Translations under genes and position numbers: made by a program | In this document: positions 12,510 to 22,884 of the stretch, piece after piece | Layout of the letters: the number at the start of each line of letters is the position of its first letter | How positions within the stretch are numbered: position 1 is the first letter of the stretch | Assembly (NCBI GenBank): GCA_033557465.1 | Contig: CM066031.1 | Span: 1,065,264,444 to 1,065,328,443 of the forward strand | Length of the DNA stretch: 64,000 nucleotides | Origin: Ichthyophis bannanicus | Lineage: Eukaryota; Chordata; Amphibia; Gymnophiona; Ichthyophiidae | Reading direction: 5' to 3' | Notes under the pieces: generated by a model | Seen by the model: only the letters and a program-made list of their open reading frames with translations | Told to the model about the DNA's origin: nothing | The model's database searches: none

Positions 12510-12938
12510 GTGAGAATCTACAATTGTGCATGGGAAAAGAAAGTAACAGAATTTGCAAAACAAGAGAAAAAACTCTTCAAAGATTTAGATCAGCAGGCGA
12601 GGAAACACAAGTGGCAAATGCACAAATACAGTGGAAAATACAGAGTGTTATTCCAAGAACTTTTTGTCTATCAAGAACAGACACATGAATGGTGGAGGAG
12701 AGGTGAACTGAAACTGAAGGATCAAAGATTGATAAATGCAGCCCAGGACAGCAGATTACGGACGAGATGGTTTACAGCGAGTATTGAAAAAACTGGTGCA
12801 ACAGACATCTGCCGATTCTGTAAGAAAGAACTGGAAACAGTGACTCACCTAATAGCAGGCTGTGAAGTTCTGATGGCAGAAAATTTCTATACAGAAAGGC
12901 AGAACAAAGTAGCATGTCTCCTCCACTGGAAACTGTAA
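12510..12938 (+). pseudogene. R4-like LINE, linker and CCHC knuckle
   Basis: A 142-codon frame with INAAQDSRLRTRWFTASIEK followed by CRFCKKELETVTHLIAGC, a C-x2-C-x8-H-x4-C zinc knuckle. In R2/R4-group LINEs this knuckle lies between RT and nuclease and helps grip nucleic acid. The frame stops at 12938; the nuclease continues 74 bases further in another frame. Confidence 0.8.
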
Positions 12939-13011
12939 AAACTATAACATCGCTGTCCCTGAAAAGCCCTGGAATCATGACTCTAAGAGAACAACAGAGA
13001 ATGAAGAGGTT

Positions 13012-13386
13012 ATGATCACCTGGGACATTCCCATTCTAACGGATAAGAAACTGGATGCCAGAAAACTTGACATAGTGGTAAAGAAGAATACCAGAACGGC
13101 TTTGATAATAGAAGTGTCAGTACCGAGTGATTATTCTGTGAATAGCATGGAGAGGCAGAAGATCTTGAAGTATCAAGAAATGCAGTCAGAGACCAAGAAA
13201 ATGTGGCAGAAAGATACAGAAATATTTCTTGTTGTACTGGGAGCCACAGGCTTGATAAAGAAGAATTTCCAAGCACATCTTGACAAACTACCCATACATG
13301 TTACATCTTACGAACTCCAGCAGGAGGCTCTCTTTGGCACGAAGCGAGTATTACGCCGAGCATTAGTAATAAATTTGAGAGACTAA
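13012..13386 (+). pseudogene. R4-like LINE restriction-like endonuclease domain
   Basis: A 124-codon open frame holds the whole C-terminal nuclease: WDIPILTDKKLDARKLDIVV, then ALIIEVSVPSD, then QKILKYQEMQSETKKMW, ending in LFGTKRVLRRALV. The LD-x(n)-IIEVSVP pattern corresponds to the PD-(D/E)xK-like core of this group, with L in place of the usual P. It would nick the insertion site. The frame is intact here, but it is separated from the RT by stops, so it is not expressed as part of a working element. Confidence 0.8.
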
Positions 13387-13475
13387 GATCATACTCCACA
13401 TAGCCTGGCTTAGAAGTGAGGTTCACGACTGCCATAGTATGCACAAAACTAACCCATTTGGAGAAACTACCCTGA

Positions 13476-14640
13476 AGTAACTGGTCAGACTTACCCCAGT
13501 GGTTTACAACAGGAAGAACAAGTCTCCTTCCAAATGGGGATCCAAGTAATATTCTCAAAAATTACCGACCAACAACTTGTCAATCTACAATTTATAAGTT
13601 GTTCACTGCAATAGACGCAGACATAATATTCGATCATATCTATTCCAATAACTTGTCAAAAGAGCAAAATGGCAACAAGAAGAGAGTATCTAGAAGCAAA
13701 AACAAGTTATTATTGAATAAGGCCATCCTGGCCAGTTCTAAGAAAGGCAGAAATCTCTGTATAGCATGGATCAACTATAAGAAAGCCTTTGAGCATCTCA
13801 CACTCTTGATTAATAAAATGAAAATAAACCCTGACTCGATCGACTACATTAAGTTCATCATGAAAATATGGCAAACCACACTCCATTTGAAGTATGAAGA
13901 TGGTCAGTTCATCATTCGTAATATCAAGATCCAACAAGGAATATGTCAGGGAGACTCCCTGTCACCACTTATGTTTTATATGGTACTTAATCCACCAAAT
14001 ACTCATCAGTTCTTTGGGATATGATTTAGTCTTAATCTTAAAGAAAGTAATATCCCAGAGGCAACATTACACTTACTGTTTGTGGATGACCTGAAGCTCT
14101 ACATTTCCAGTGACCAACAATTAATGGAACAACTCTGCAGTGAAAAGCTTCTCAGATGACATAAAGATAGCATATCTGTCAGGATCAAAATTTAAGACAA
14201 TCTTCTTTAGGGGATAATTGAGTAAAACTGAAAACCTGTCCCTGAATGAGGACTATGGCATCAAGGAACTTTAACAGGAAGACATTTTTAAATACCTAGG
14301 AGTAGAGAAAGGAGTAATAATTCAGCAAAAATTACTGAGAGAAAAAAAATCACTAAAGATTATTATAGGAGATTAAAATCATTATTGAAAAGTGCTTTAT
14401 CATCATTGAATAAGATACAAGCCATTAATCAGCTAGAAATTCCTGTATTCATACAGCTTTGGGATTGTAAAATAGCCTCTTTAAGATCTTGAAAAATTGG
14501 ATGTACGAACAAGAAAATTCCTCCATACTCATGAAGTAATTTATAATCAGTGTATTGAGACTGTACATCTCTAGACCCGAAGGAGAACTGCCTCATAGAA
14601 ATAGATTATACATATAGAACTACAATTATAGGTCTGGCGA
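13476..14640 (+). mobile_element. R4/Dong LINE copy 2, first segment (5'-truncated)
   Basis: It starts directly after the 3' end of copy 1 and realigns with copy 1 at about 11230. It encodes AWINYKKAFEHLTLL and IKIQQGICQGDSLSPLMF (frame 13599-14024), then a broken FVDDLKLY block near 14080. It ends at about 14640, where CR1 sequence begins. The continuation is found at 16505-16690 and the 3' end at 36870-37445. Confidence 0.75.
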
Positions 14641-14917
14641 AAGCCAGAAGGATGTTTGGATGCATAGGGAGAGGAATGGCCAGCAGGAATGAGAAGGTGA
14701 TAGTGCCTCTGTATATATCTTTGGTAAGACCTCATTTGAGCACCTTCAAAAGGATATAAACAGGATGGAGTCAGTGCAGAGGGTGGCTACTAAAATGGTC
14801 AGTAGTTTGACAGACAAAGATCTTAACATGTATACGTTAGAGGAAAGGCAGAATAGAGGAGATATGATAGAGACGTTTAAATACCTCCGTGGCATAAATC
14901 CACAAGAGGAGAGCCTC
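14641..14917 (+). mobile_element. CR1-like LINE 3' fragment, part 1
   Basis: The plus strand gives [17 protein letters not shown] and YTLEERQNRGDMIETFKYLRG, the conserved CR1-group C-terminal blocks. The coding continues after a 1.1 kb L2 insertion, at 16012-16135. Confidence 0.65.
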
Positions 14918-15069
14918 TTTTGTATTTATTTGTGTGTTTTATATACCGCTATATTGGGTAATCATAGTGGTTTACAATTAAAACAGATACATTAAACATT
15001 GTAATAATAAATGGTGCAATAACAGGCAATCAAGAATGTAAATGATTCAAGATAGTTTTAACTTATATA
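14918..15069 (-). mobile_element. L2 LINE 3' end, part 1
   Basis: Starts with TTTGTATTTATTTGTGTG and TATATACCGC, the inverted 3' end common to the L2 copies in this window. It is interrupted at the TA dinucleotide at 15068-15069 by a pogo-like element and resumes at 15682. Confidence 0.6.
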
Positions 15070-15679
15070 CAGTCAAACCTCGGTTTTCATGATTAATCCG
15101 TTCAAAAAAGTCTGACTAAAACCGAAACGGACTAAAACCGAAGCAAGATTTCCCATAAGAAATAATGTAAATTCAATTAATCCGTTCCAGACACCCAAAA
15201 ATATTGACAAAAAATACATTTTATAGAGAATAACTATATTTTTACATACAGAAAACAATGAGAAATACATATAAATGACTAATGAAATGGATAAATGAGC
15301 ATGTAACATCACTTTTACCTTTATTGAAGACTTTTGTTGGCATATGGGACGCACTCCAGCCAGCTCCAGCTGCTCTCCCCTCCGGAGATCGAGCAATCAC
15401 CACCAGCAGCGGAGGTGGGAACAGCCATCTTGGCCGGCTGCCCAATTGGGGCTCCAGCCTGCCTTGTAAAAGAGAAGCGCCAATAAATATGGAAGACAGT
15501 CAATCAGCAAGAAAATCAAAATAAAGAAAATCCCACTTCTGGCCACAAGATGGTGCTCCATTTTCAACTGTACGAAAACCGAGACAACGTACGAAAACCG
15601 GAACAAAATCTTGATGAAAAAAGTCAACGAAAACCGAATCGTACGAAAACCAGGGCATACGAAAACCGAGGTTTGACTG
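15070..15679. mobile_element. Non-autonomous pogo/Tigger-like DNA transposon
   Basis: Perfect 19-base terminal inverted repeats (CAGTCAAACCTCGGTTTTC at 15070-15088, its complement at 15661-15679) are flanked on both sides by TA, the target duplication of the Tc1/mariner/pogo superfamily. The length is 610 bases with no transposase frame. The right end carries several subterminal copies of ACGAAAACCG or a close variant (15580-15670) and the left end has CTAAAACCGAA copies. The repeats may be transposase-binding sites. It interrupts an L2 3' end. Confidence 0.85.
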
Positions 15680-15681
15680 TA

Positions 15682-16011
15682 CAGCATATTTACAGTTCTG
15701 TAGATCGATAATATCCATCAGTACAGGATGGGGTAAAGGGATGGGTGATTTATTGACCAGTTTGATTGGTTGGATAGCCTAGTGGCGAGGAGGGGGGAAA
15801 ATTATGTTGGGTCAGTGAGAGCTGTAGTTTCATTTTGACCAAAATGTTCTGTGAAAAGATGGGTTTTGAGTTGGGAGCAGAACGAGGCTAAGTCTGTAAT
15901 GTTTCAGAGACTGGGTGGTAGGGAGTTCCAGAGCACTGTGGATATAAACTCACATGCTCTGCTGCTGGTGCACTGTTTAGACTTACGGAAAGCTGATTAA
16001 AAGTAAGCTCT
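15682..16011 (-). mobile_element. L2 LINE 3' end, part 2
   Basis: Continuation of the fragment at 14918-15069. Inverted L2 C-terminal coding is recognisable around 15860-15970 (GGGAGTTCCAGAGCACTGTG, the WNSLP-type block read on the minus strand). Confidence 0.55.
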
Positions 16012-16135
16012 ACAGCAAAGAGGCATAGGATGAGGATGAAAGGGGACAGACTCAGGAGTAATATGCAGAAATATCTATTTATGGAAAGAATGGTAGATGC
16101 ATGGAATAGCTCCCAGTTGAGGTAGCAGAGTTGAG
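16012..16135 (+). mobile_element. CR1-like LINE 3' fragment, part 2
   Basis: The plus strand encodes RMKGDRLRSNMQKYLFMERM followed by VDAWNSS, the CR1-type FSRR/WNSLP region that should follow the coding that stops at 14917. The two parts therefore bracket the inserted L2 and the pogo-like element. Confidence 0.6.
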
Positions 16136-16504
16136 GTGCTGCAGCGCGTGTTAGACCTATACACGCACCGCAGCACCCTCACAATGTTCTCTTTAATCTG
16201 TGCTGGGTCCTCCGCCGGCATTCCTGCCAGTGGGGGGAGGGGCAGAGCGTCGATCGCTCTACACCTCCCCCCGCCGGCAGGAATGTTGGCGGCGGACCCA
16301 GCGCAGGTTAGCGGGAACATTGCCTATATGTCCTGACGCATAGCCCCTTCCTCGATCTGCCTCTGTCCTGCCCCCTCCCGCCCCATCCAGCACTCTCCAC
16401 ACAGAGGCCCTGTGTGTGCAAGGAGCCTGGTTGCCAGCATAGAGTCCATGTGAATAGCAGGGCTGCAAGTCTCACTGGGATGTACAGCCCCGCTATTCGC
16501 GAGG
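16136..16504. repeat. GC-rich hairpin-forming element
   Basis: Two inverted repeats are visible. 16136-16151 pairs with 16162-16177 (14 of 16 bases). A longer pair runs from about 16182-16240 against 16261-16321, centred on GAGCGTCGATCGCTC. The right end (CCCGCTATTCGCGAGGCAGA) resembles the right end of the hairpin-rich block at 36380-36869 (CCTGCTATTCATGGGTTAGA). Both blocks sit inside R4 sequence. No terminal repeats or target duplication are clear. Confidence 0.55.
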
Positions 16505-16690
16505 CAGAATCGGGCCCAAAGTGCTGAAATATGAAAGTAAATATCCAGAACCTCCATAACTAAACTTGTACAAGCATTCTGATGATTAGAAGGAATGAGT
16601 GAGAATCCACCAGCACACACGAGGAAGGAAGCAACAGACTTTGCAAAATAAGAGGAAAACACACTCTTCCAAAAATTACATTAAAGTTGT
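16505..16690 (+). mobile_element. R4/Dong LINE copy 2, second segment
   Basis: Parallels copy 1 at 12425-12590 (shared GAAATATGAAAGTAAA, GAATGAGTGAGAATC and ACTTTGCAAAA-type blocks). DIRS element D2 starts at about 16691 and cuts it. The missing downstream part would be the linker and knuckle. Confidence 0.65.
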
Positions 16691-17043
16691 AAAGCATAGT
16701 TACTCACATGTAACAGGTGTTCTCTAGGAACAACAGGAATCAGTCCTCACAGATGGGCAACATCAGTGCCAACAGAGCCCACACAGAGCATTTCCCCAGC
16801 TTTCAAAGAAAGCTCTTGGGAATGTTACCACACATGCGTGGTCCCCTTCCCACCTAAGGGTGCCATCTTGCTCAGTCAGATGACATACAGTAGCTGAGAC
16901 GGCAGTCAGGAAAAAACAAAGACGGCAACTCACAGGGAAGGAGGGAGGGTTGCGAGGACTGATTCCTGTTGTTCCCAGAGAACACCTATTACAGGTGAGT
17001 AACTATGCTTTCTCCAGGAACAAGCAGGAAGTCAGTCCTCACA
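16691..17043 (-). mobile_element. DIRS element D2, 3' terminal repeat and internal complementary region
   Basis: The first 55 bases (AGCATAGTTACTCACATGTA and on) return in inverted form at 16952-17013, inside a composite that continues with CTTTCTCCAGGAACAAGCAG, the expected opposite end of the element. That composite (16952-17043) is the internal complementary region, a DIRS hallmark that encodes the circle junction. D2 belongs to the D1 family. An L2 insertion interrupts it at about 17044. Confidence 0.82.
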
Positions 17044-19452
17044 TATTTATTTATTTTTATTTATTTAACACTTATTTATATACCGCATCTTCCAGCGATC
17101 AGTTGCGGTGTACATTTAACAACAATTAACAATGCAGAGCTTGTTTTACATAGAACAGTTATAACTTTTTACAATGAACATCTTAACTTGAACAACAAAG
17201 TGTATGTAAAAACTATGCGGAATAGTTCAATGAATCAACTAACACAGATTGTGTAACAATTTAAACTGTAGTACTGTTTCTAACTCAATTTTAACTATAT
17301 ACAAGTGGGGTATTGATGCATTGGAATGGAAAGATTATTCATTTAAGTTGTACGTATATTGTAATAGGGAGTATAATCTTGATTTTAGACAGGTTCTTGT
17401 TTAGCCTTTATCTAAGTTGATTGGAAGGTTTTCTATGGTATTATAGTGTTTAGTGAATAGGTAGGTTTTCAATTTTTTTCTGAATTCTGTTATCTCTGTT
17501 AGTGATCGCAAGTCCTCTGGTAAAGAGTTCCAGACTGTTGGGGCTACGTGGGAAAAGGCTCTTTTATTTGTTAATTGTGAGTTCTTATATATTCTTTTGG
17601 CATCTTAAGTTTATTTGATTGTCCTTTTCTATAAGTAGGCTTAGGTGGTTCTTTGCTTATTAGATTACAGAGTGTCTTCGGGGCCATATCTTTTAGGGCT
17701 TTGAATGTAGTTATAATTGTTTTGTATGTTATCCTGCTTTGTATTGGTAACCAGTGAAGGGATGCTAGTATCGGTGTAATGTGTTGGAGTGAATTTATCT
17801 TTAATATGATTCTGTAGCATTTTGCGCGAGTTGGATCCTTTTAATGTTTTGTTTTGAAATGCCTATAAGTACTAAGTTGGCGAAATCGAAGTGTGGAGTT
17901 ATGGTAGCCTGTGTTTATATTGATAAAATCTTGTATAAATACAAGGGGGCGTAATTGTTTGAGGATTTTAAGTTTGAAGTAGATTTTCTTCAAGGTATTT
18001 CTGATGTGCGTTTCCATGGTAAGTTGTGTGTCTAAAATGACACCTAGATATCTTATTTCATTTTTTATTTTAATTTCTTGGTTCTGTAGTATTATGTGAG
18101 TTGGCGGGGTGAACGTTGGGTTTTTTGTTACGATTAAGACTTCGGTTTTAGCATGGTTTATATGTAGGTTTTGGGTTTTTAGCCAGTATGTAATTCATTG
18201 TAGCAGTCAGATAGAAGTTGAAATCGGTAGGTTAGGAATTGTGAAAGGTATGTACATCATGATATCATCCGCATAAAGGTGATATTGTACTCCAAATTTT
18301 TTAAAAATATTGCAAATCGGTTTTATATAGATATTTAAAGAGTAGGGCTGACAGTGCTGAACCTTGTGGTAAACCTATTTCTTGTTTGTATATGTTTGAT
18401 GTTTGGTTACCTATTCTTACATTTTGTGTTCTGTTATGTAAATATGAGGTGAACCATTTATGTACGGTGGAATTTATGCCTAACTGTTTTAAGTTGTTGA
18501 GCAGTATTGAGTGATGCACGCTATCAAAAGCTGCTGATATGTCAATGAAAAGGAGAATGAATGCTTGTTTGTGATTGTCAATTCCTTTTAGGAGTGTGTC
18601 TATTAATACTGCTAGGAGTGTTTCTACTCCGTGGCGAGGTCGGAAACCATATTGTTGTTCATCAAGTGGGTAAGATAAGTCTATGAATTCCTGTGTCTGG
18701 AGTTGCACTACCTTTTCAATTACTTTGGCCAAGAATGGTATGCTAGATATGGGCCTATATGATGTTGGCAATGTTTTGTCTAGTTTGCAGTTCTTTAAAA
18801 TTGGGCGTATTTGTGCATGTTTGAGCGGGGATGGAAGGTATCCTTGGGTGAGTGAGAGGTTTACTATTGGGAGAATATAGGATATTAGAGTTTGCAGTGT
18901 GTTTTTTATCCATGAAACTGGGCATGGATCCAAGTACGAAGTTGTAGTATTTAGGTTGGAGATGATTGTTTTTAATGATGCTTTTGAAATGGGGTAAAAT
19001 TCTGACCATTCATCTACAGGTTGATAAGTGATGTTGATATTATCTGCGTGCATGGAAGGTTTCTTAGATTTGCTTTGGTAATGATTAGCTAGGGTTTGAA
19101 CTGAGATTTCCGTGATTTCGTTGCTGGAAGTTTGCTCGTTATTAGTTAATTTTCTGACTATAGAAATGAACTCTCTTGGTCTATTGTATGATTTTGTTAA
19201 GATTGCTGCATAATTGTTTTTCTTTGTGTTGTCAATTGTTTCCTTATATTTTGATAGATAGTTATTGAATATTTCTTTGTGTACAGTCAGCTTGGATTTT
19301 CCATTTTGTTTCAAGTTTTCTTAGTTCTTTTTTCATTTGTCTTAGAGTGCTATTAAACCATGGTGAACTGTTTAATTTGGTGTATATTGTCTTTTTGTTA
19401 GGTTGATTATTTTTAGCTGCATTATTGATAGTATCATTCCAGTTGTTAATAT
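17044..19452 (-). mobile_element. L2 LINE inserted in D2 (5'-truncated)
   Basis: The 3' end is the TTTATTTATTT tract with TATATACCGC near 17080. Coding runs leftwards from about 19450. DIRS sequence resumes at 19453 (GGGACTCCCTAGC). No target duplication is clear, as is usual for L2. Confidence 0.8.
17330..19452 (-). pseudogene. L2 ORF2, reverse transcriptase to C-terminus (frameshifted)
   Basis: The 337-codon frame 18301-19314 spans the RT: SYRPISSIPFLAKVIEKVVQ, GFRPRHGVETLLAVLIDT, LLFIDISAAFDSVHHS and IGLPQGSALSALLF. It shifts frame just after this, at about 18320-18340, so the YADD box (near 18270) is in another frame. The thumb and C-terminal blocks continue degenerate to about 17500. 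The upstream frame 19262-19573 holds the L2 linker (SSPWFNSTLRQMKKELRKLE). The endonuclease is missing through 5' truncation. Confidence 0.82.
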
Positions 19453-19861
19453 GGGACTCCCTAGCTCCAGGCTGCCAAGGACTGAACCACGAAAGTACCA
19501 ATGGCGACCGGTCGGGTGGCCGCAAGTTGCAGAAGGCGAGTCCCTGCTGAGAGACTCTGTAAGACCCTAGCATACAGCAACACTATCACTCCAGTAGCCT
19601 GAACACAGGTCGGAGGGAAGGAGTTGCTTACACTCCAAGAATATAATGCAGAACTGCATGACCATAGGCACTGTCCTTACGGAATTTGCTTTCCAGGCAG
19701 TAGTGTGCCGCGAACATGTAAATGGATGACCAAGTGGCAGTTCTGCAAATTTCTGTCACTGGCACAGAACAGAGGTGTGCCACCGACATGGCCATCACCC
19801 TCACGCGATGCGCTGTGATCTGGTGCTCCAGGGAGAGGCCCGCCCGCTCATAGGCCTTCTC
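19453..19861 (-). mobile_element. DIRS element D2, internal 3' region
   Basis: Lies between two L2 insertions. It directly follows the D2 complementary region once the L2 is removed. The block near 19660-19850 (CACCCTCACGCGATGCGCTG) resembles inverted recombinase C-terminal coding. A second, plus-strand L2 starts at 19862. Confidence 0.6.
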
Positions 19862-20369
19862 TTATTATGTACCCAGTCAATGGAACAAACTACCATGCAA
19901 CCTAAGAGAGATTAAAGACCTTCTAACCTTCAGGAAGGAACTTAAAACATACCTTTTCACCCAGCACTATTACAACTTACAGCTCACCCCCAAGCAGATG
20001 TCACAAGAGTACACAAATCACCTAACACAAGTTTACCCTACCTAACTCATCTCCCACGCTCCCTTGCACTTTCCCACTGATAACACTGCTATACTCCTTC
20101 CACCGAACTATAGACAGTCCTGTTCTGGCTGTTGTAAATAGTTAATATGTTTATTATCGATGTGCATATTTGTCCTACTCTCTGTAAATAATGAATATGT
20201 GCTCAATCTATGTAAAATAGTTAATATTTTCTCTGTGAAATAGTTATTATGTGCTCAAAAATGTTCTATGTAATTGATATTTACCATGTTCTCTGTAAAC
20301 CGCCCTGATCTCTGGAAGGGGCGGTATAGAAAAGCACACAAATAAATAAATAATAAATAAATAAATAGG
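19862..20369 (+). mobile_element. L2 LINE 3' end inserted in D2
   Basis: The plus strand encodes WNKLPCNLREIKDLLTFRKE followed by LKTYLFTQHYY, the last conserved block of L2 ORF2, with a stop near 20042. A 3' untranslated region ends in TGTAAACCGCCCTGATCTC and a run of AATA repeats (20340-20369). The insertion is in opposite orientation to the surrounding DIRS. Confidence 0.8.
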
Positions 20370-20716
20370 CAAGAGCAATGCAGTCCGCCACCCAAGAGGA
20401 TAGGGTATGCTTGGTTACAGGGAGTCCCAGGCTGCTGAGATCATAGGACACGAAAAGCTGAGTGCCCTGCAGTGGCTGCAGATAGAAGGACAGGGCCCGT
20501 TTACAGTTCAGTGTGTGGAGTATGAGCTCCTCCCTGCCGGCATCAGGCCTTGGGTAGAAGGTGTAGAGCACCACCTCCTGGTTGAGGTGAAATGGGGATA
20601 CCACCTTCAGGATCAAATTTAGGTTGAGTGCAGAAGACTACTCTGTTCTTGAAGAACCTGGTGTACAGAGGTCCACCACCAGCACTTGAAGCGTGCTAAC
20701 TCTGTGAGCTGAAGTC
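20370..20716 (-). pseudogene. DIRS tyrosine recombinase of D2, C-terminal part
   Basis: The minus strand at 20370-20616 reads VSPFHLNQEVVLYTFYPRPD, then HTLNCKRALSFYLQ, LFVSYD and TLSSWVADCIALAY. These blocks belong to the catalytic half of DIRS recombinases and parallel D1 at 50-120. The frame is interrupted left of 20370 by the L2 insertion and right of 20640 by a frame change. The catalytic tyrosine itself is not located with certainty. Confidence 0.75.
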
Positions 20717-20870
20717 AGGGCCTTCTGCTCTCCAAGCCCCCTGTCCATCCTCTGGCAGCAGAATGGGACCTCAACGTGGTGCTCTCCCAGCTCACTAGGC
20801 CACCAATCGAGCCACTGGCCACCTTAGATACTTATCCTGGAAGGTGGCCTTCCTGGTGGCTCTGTATCGT
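20717..20870 (+). pseudogene. Inverted segment of the D2 recombinase
   Basis: On the plus strand, opposite to the rest of D2, one reads PPVHPLAAEWDLNVVLSQLT followed by PIEPLAT and ending FLVAL. In D1 the same blocks are on the minus strand immediately before the part corresponding to 20716. The segment therefore seems to have been flipped in place, with a breakpoint after FLVAL. CR1 sequence begins at 20871. Confidence 0.65.
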
Positions 20871-21462
20871 TCTATGGTGTGACCACACCTTGAATATTGT
20901 GTGCAATTCTGGTTGCAGTATCTTAAAAAGGATACAGCGGAATTAGAAAAAAAGGTACACAGAAGAGCCACCAAAATGGTAAAAAGAATGGAAGGATATC
21001 CCTATGAGGAGAGGCTTAAAAGTTAGGGTTCTTCATCTTGGAAAAGAGATGGCTGAAAGGAGATATGATAGACGTCTATAAATTAATGAATGGAGTGGGA
21101 TGGGTAAACAGTACGCCATCAAAAAGTAGAAATGAAGTTACAGTGCAACCTGTTTAAGACTAATAAGAGAAATTATTTTTTCACTCAACGTATAATCAAA
21201 TTCTGGAATTCGTTACTGGAGGATGTAGTAAACACTGTTAGTGTAGCTGGGTTTAAAAAAGGTTTGACAAGTTCCTGGAGTCCATAAACCATTATTAAAG
21301 AGGACCCAGGAGATCTGCTGCTTGCCCCAATACATGCACTGTGGAACCTGTGTCTTTTTGGGAAACTGTTAGGTACTTGTGACTGGATTGGCCATCGCTG
21401 GAAACAGGATACTGGGCTTGATGGACCTAGGGCTGACCCATTATGGCATGTCTTATGTTCTT
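20871..21462 (+). mobile_element. CR1-group LINE, 3' fragment
   Basis: The plus strand gives [20 protein letters not shown], then [18 protein letters not shown], then IIKFWNSLLEDV near 21190 and AGFKKGLTSSW. It ends in GCTGACCCATTATGGCATGT and CTTATGTTCTTGGAT, the 3' end of the group. It is closely related to the minus-strand element at 46558-50690. It is 5'-truncated, with frame breaks near 21025 and 21085. Confidence 0.8.
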
Positions 21463-21640
21463 GGATCAGGTTTTGATTCGCACTGGCACTCTGTCATCTT
21501 GGGCAAGTCACTTTGCTCCAGTACCTCAGAAGAAAAGGACTGGCAATCTACTTCCAGTCATACCTTGCCCAGAAAACCCAGGGGTTGCTGGATCTCCAAG
21601 AGTCAGCATAGACTTGAAGGCACTTAAAAAAAATGGGCAA
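21463..21640 (+). repeat. CORE-SINE with RTE-type tail (5'-truncated)
   Basis: Contains the CORE block GGGCAAGTCACTTTGCTCC, then CTGGCAATCTACTTCCAGTC, a degenerate AGAGTCAGCATAGACTTGAA and a short A run. It matches the more complete copy at 44699-44931. The last 45 bases resemble the RTE 3' end seen at 24098-24140. The tRNA-like head is missing. Confidence 0.65.
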
Positions 21641-22884
21641 GAAGCCTGAAGGAGACAATGAGATGGAATGATTTCAAAACCAAAAGGATGCTCTTGTTTC
21701 TCTCTTTGAATGTTTGTGTGTGTGGTATTGTAGGAAATAGCGCCACCTCGATTATTTTATAATAAGACATGGACATGAAGCAATGAAAAAGAATCTATTA
21801 TCAATCTTGCAAGACAGGTGACCAGCAAGTAGACAAACCCCTTTGACATATTTCAGTGACATTTATACCTTTGTCAAATCAACAAGCCCCTACCCCCAAC
21901 ATCTTATTGGCTAACTAATACAATGTCATTGACCTATCTATTATGCTCAGGCAGCACGCTTGGGTTTCTGCTCCTGTTTACTGTAGCCCCATCCCCTTTA
22001 TTTATTCTTTTATCTTATTTAACATAACTCCCTCTTACATTACAGACCATATGCAAGAATGCAGTTTGGCTTGTTCTGACATCTTTATCCCTTTTATGGT
22101 AGTACATACTGATGTCAGTCCTTATCTTTCTTTTGCATGTACAGGTGGTCAATGGTTTATTTGCAAATCTTCCTTTCAAAGTCCCCATAACAGTTTCTAG
22201 TTTATTTATGTTTGTGCTTTCTCCATAAGACCTTTGCATTGCAAAAGGTCAGCAGAGCAAGGATCCCTCTTTTATTTAACATAGCTTCATTATACAACTA
22301 AGAGCAGCCCTGACATCTGCGAAACTAGTTTTTCTGTCTTGCATACATTTCCTGCTGAGGGCTTTTGTCTCTTACAATATGGCAACTAAAATAAGCAGCT
22401 TTCTTATAAGCAGTATAATAAACTTACTAACAGTATAATAGACACACTTTAAATACATAATCCTTTATGTATTATGGGAGGTCAGCTCCCTGACTTCTTT
22501 TAACAATTTTTGGCTCTCATGGTCCACACAGTAAGCCTTCTGGCTTTGGGTTTCTGTTCCTTCTGTCAGTCCTTATCATAACGGATCACAAAGATAAGGA
22601 GGGGAGGAGGAGAGGGGAGTTATGTGCTTAGCAAAGCCTACGAGCCACTATCTCTAGGTGCAGAACAAGGGAGTGAGATAAGAATCTACATGAGATGGCA
22701 GGCAGTAGTAGAATACCAGACAGTTTTTACAAAGCATTTCTAGAAGCCTCTATAATACTACACTTACTTTTGCTTAATTTCCTGATCATTCTGTAAAAAT
22801 GACAATTTACATTCTTCTATCAGTATGTCCATCTCTGCTTGTTTGCAGGAGAGCCAGAGTATTGCCAGAGCACAGCCAGACCAC
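21641..22884. other. Unassigned sequence, possible solo LTR
   Basis: The block 21729-22762 starts TGTAGG and ends CTACA, the TG...CA form of a long terminal repeat. I find no matching target duplication (GGTAT left, CTTAC right), no primer-binding site and no coding region. Otherwise nothing is recognised. Confidence 0.2.

Larger units (their letters stand above)
9945..13475 (+). mobile_element. R4/Dong-clade LINE, copy 1, near full length but broken
   Basis: A single coding region in pieces runs from about 10043 to 13386. It has a lysine/glutamate-rich N-terminus, reverse transcriptase (FQGDSLSPLLFCLALNP; FIDDLKLY), a CCHC-type knuckle and a C-terminal restriction-like endonuclease. This order, with the nuclease after the RT, distinguishes the R2/R4 group from LINEs with an N-terminal apurinic nuclease. 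The left boundary is uncertain by about 100 bases. The right end is placed where a second copy starts, at about 13476. No long poly(A) is visible. Confidence 0.8.
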
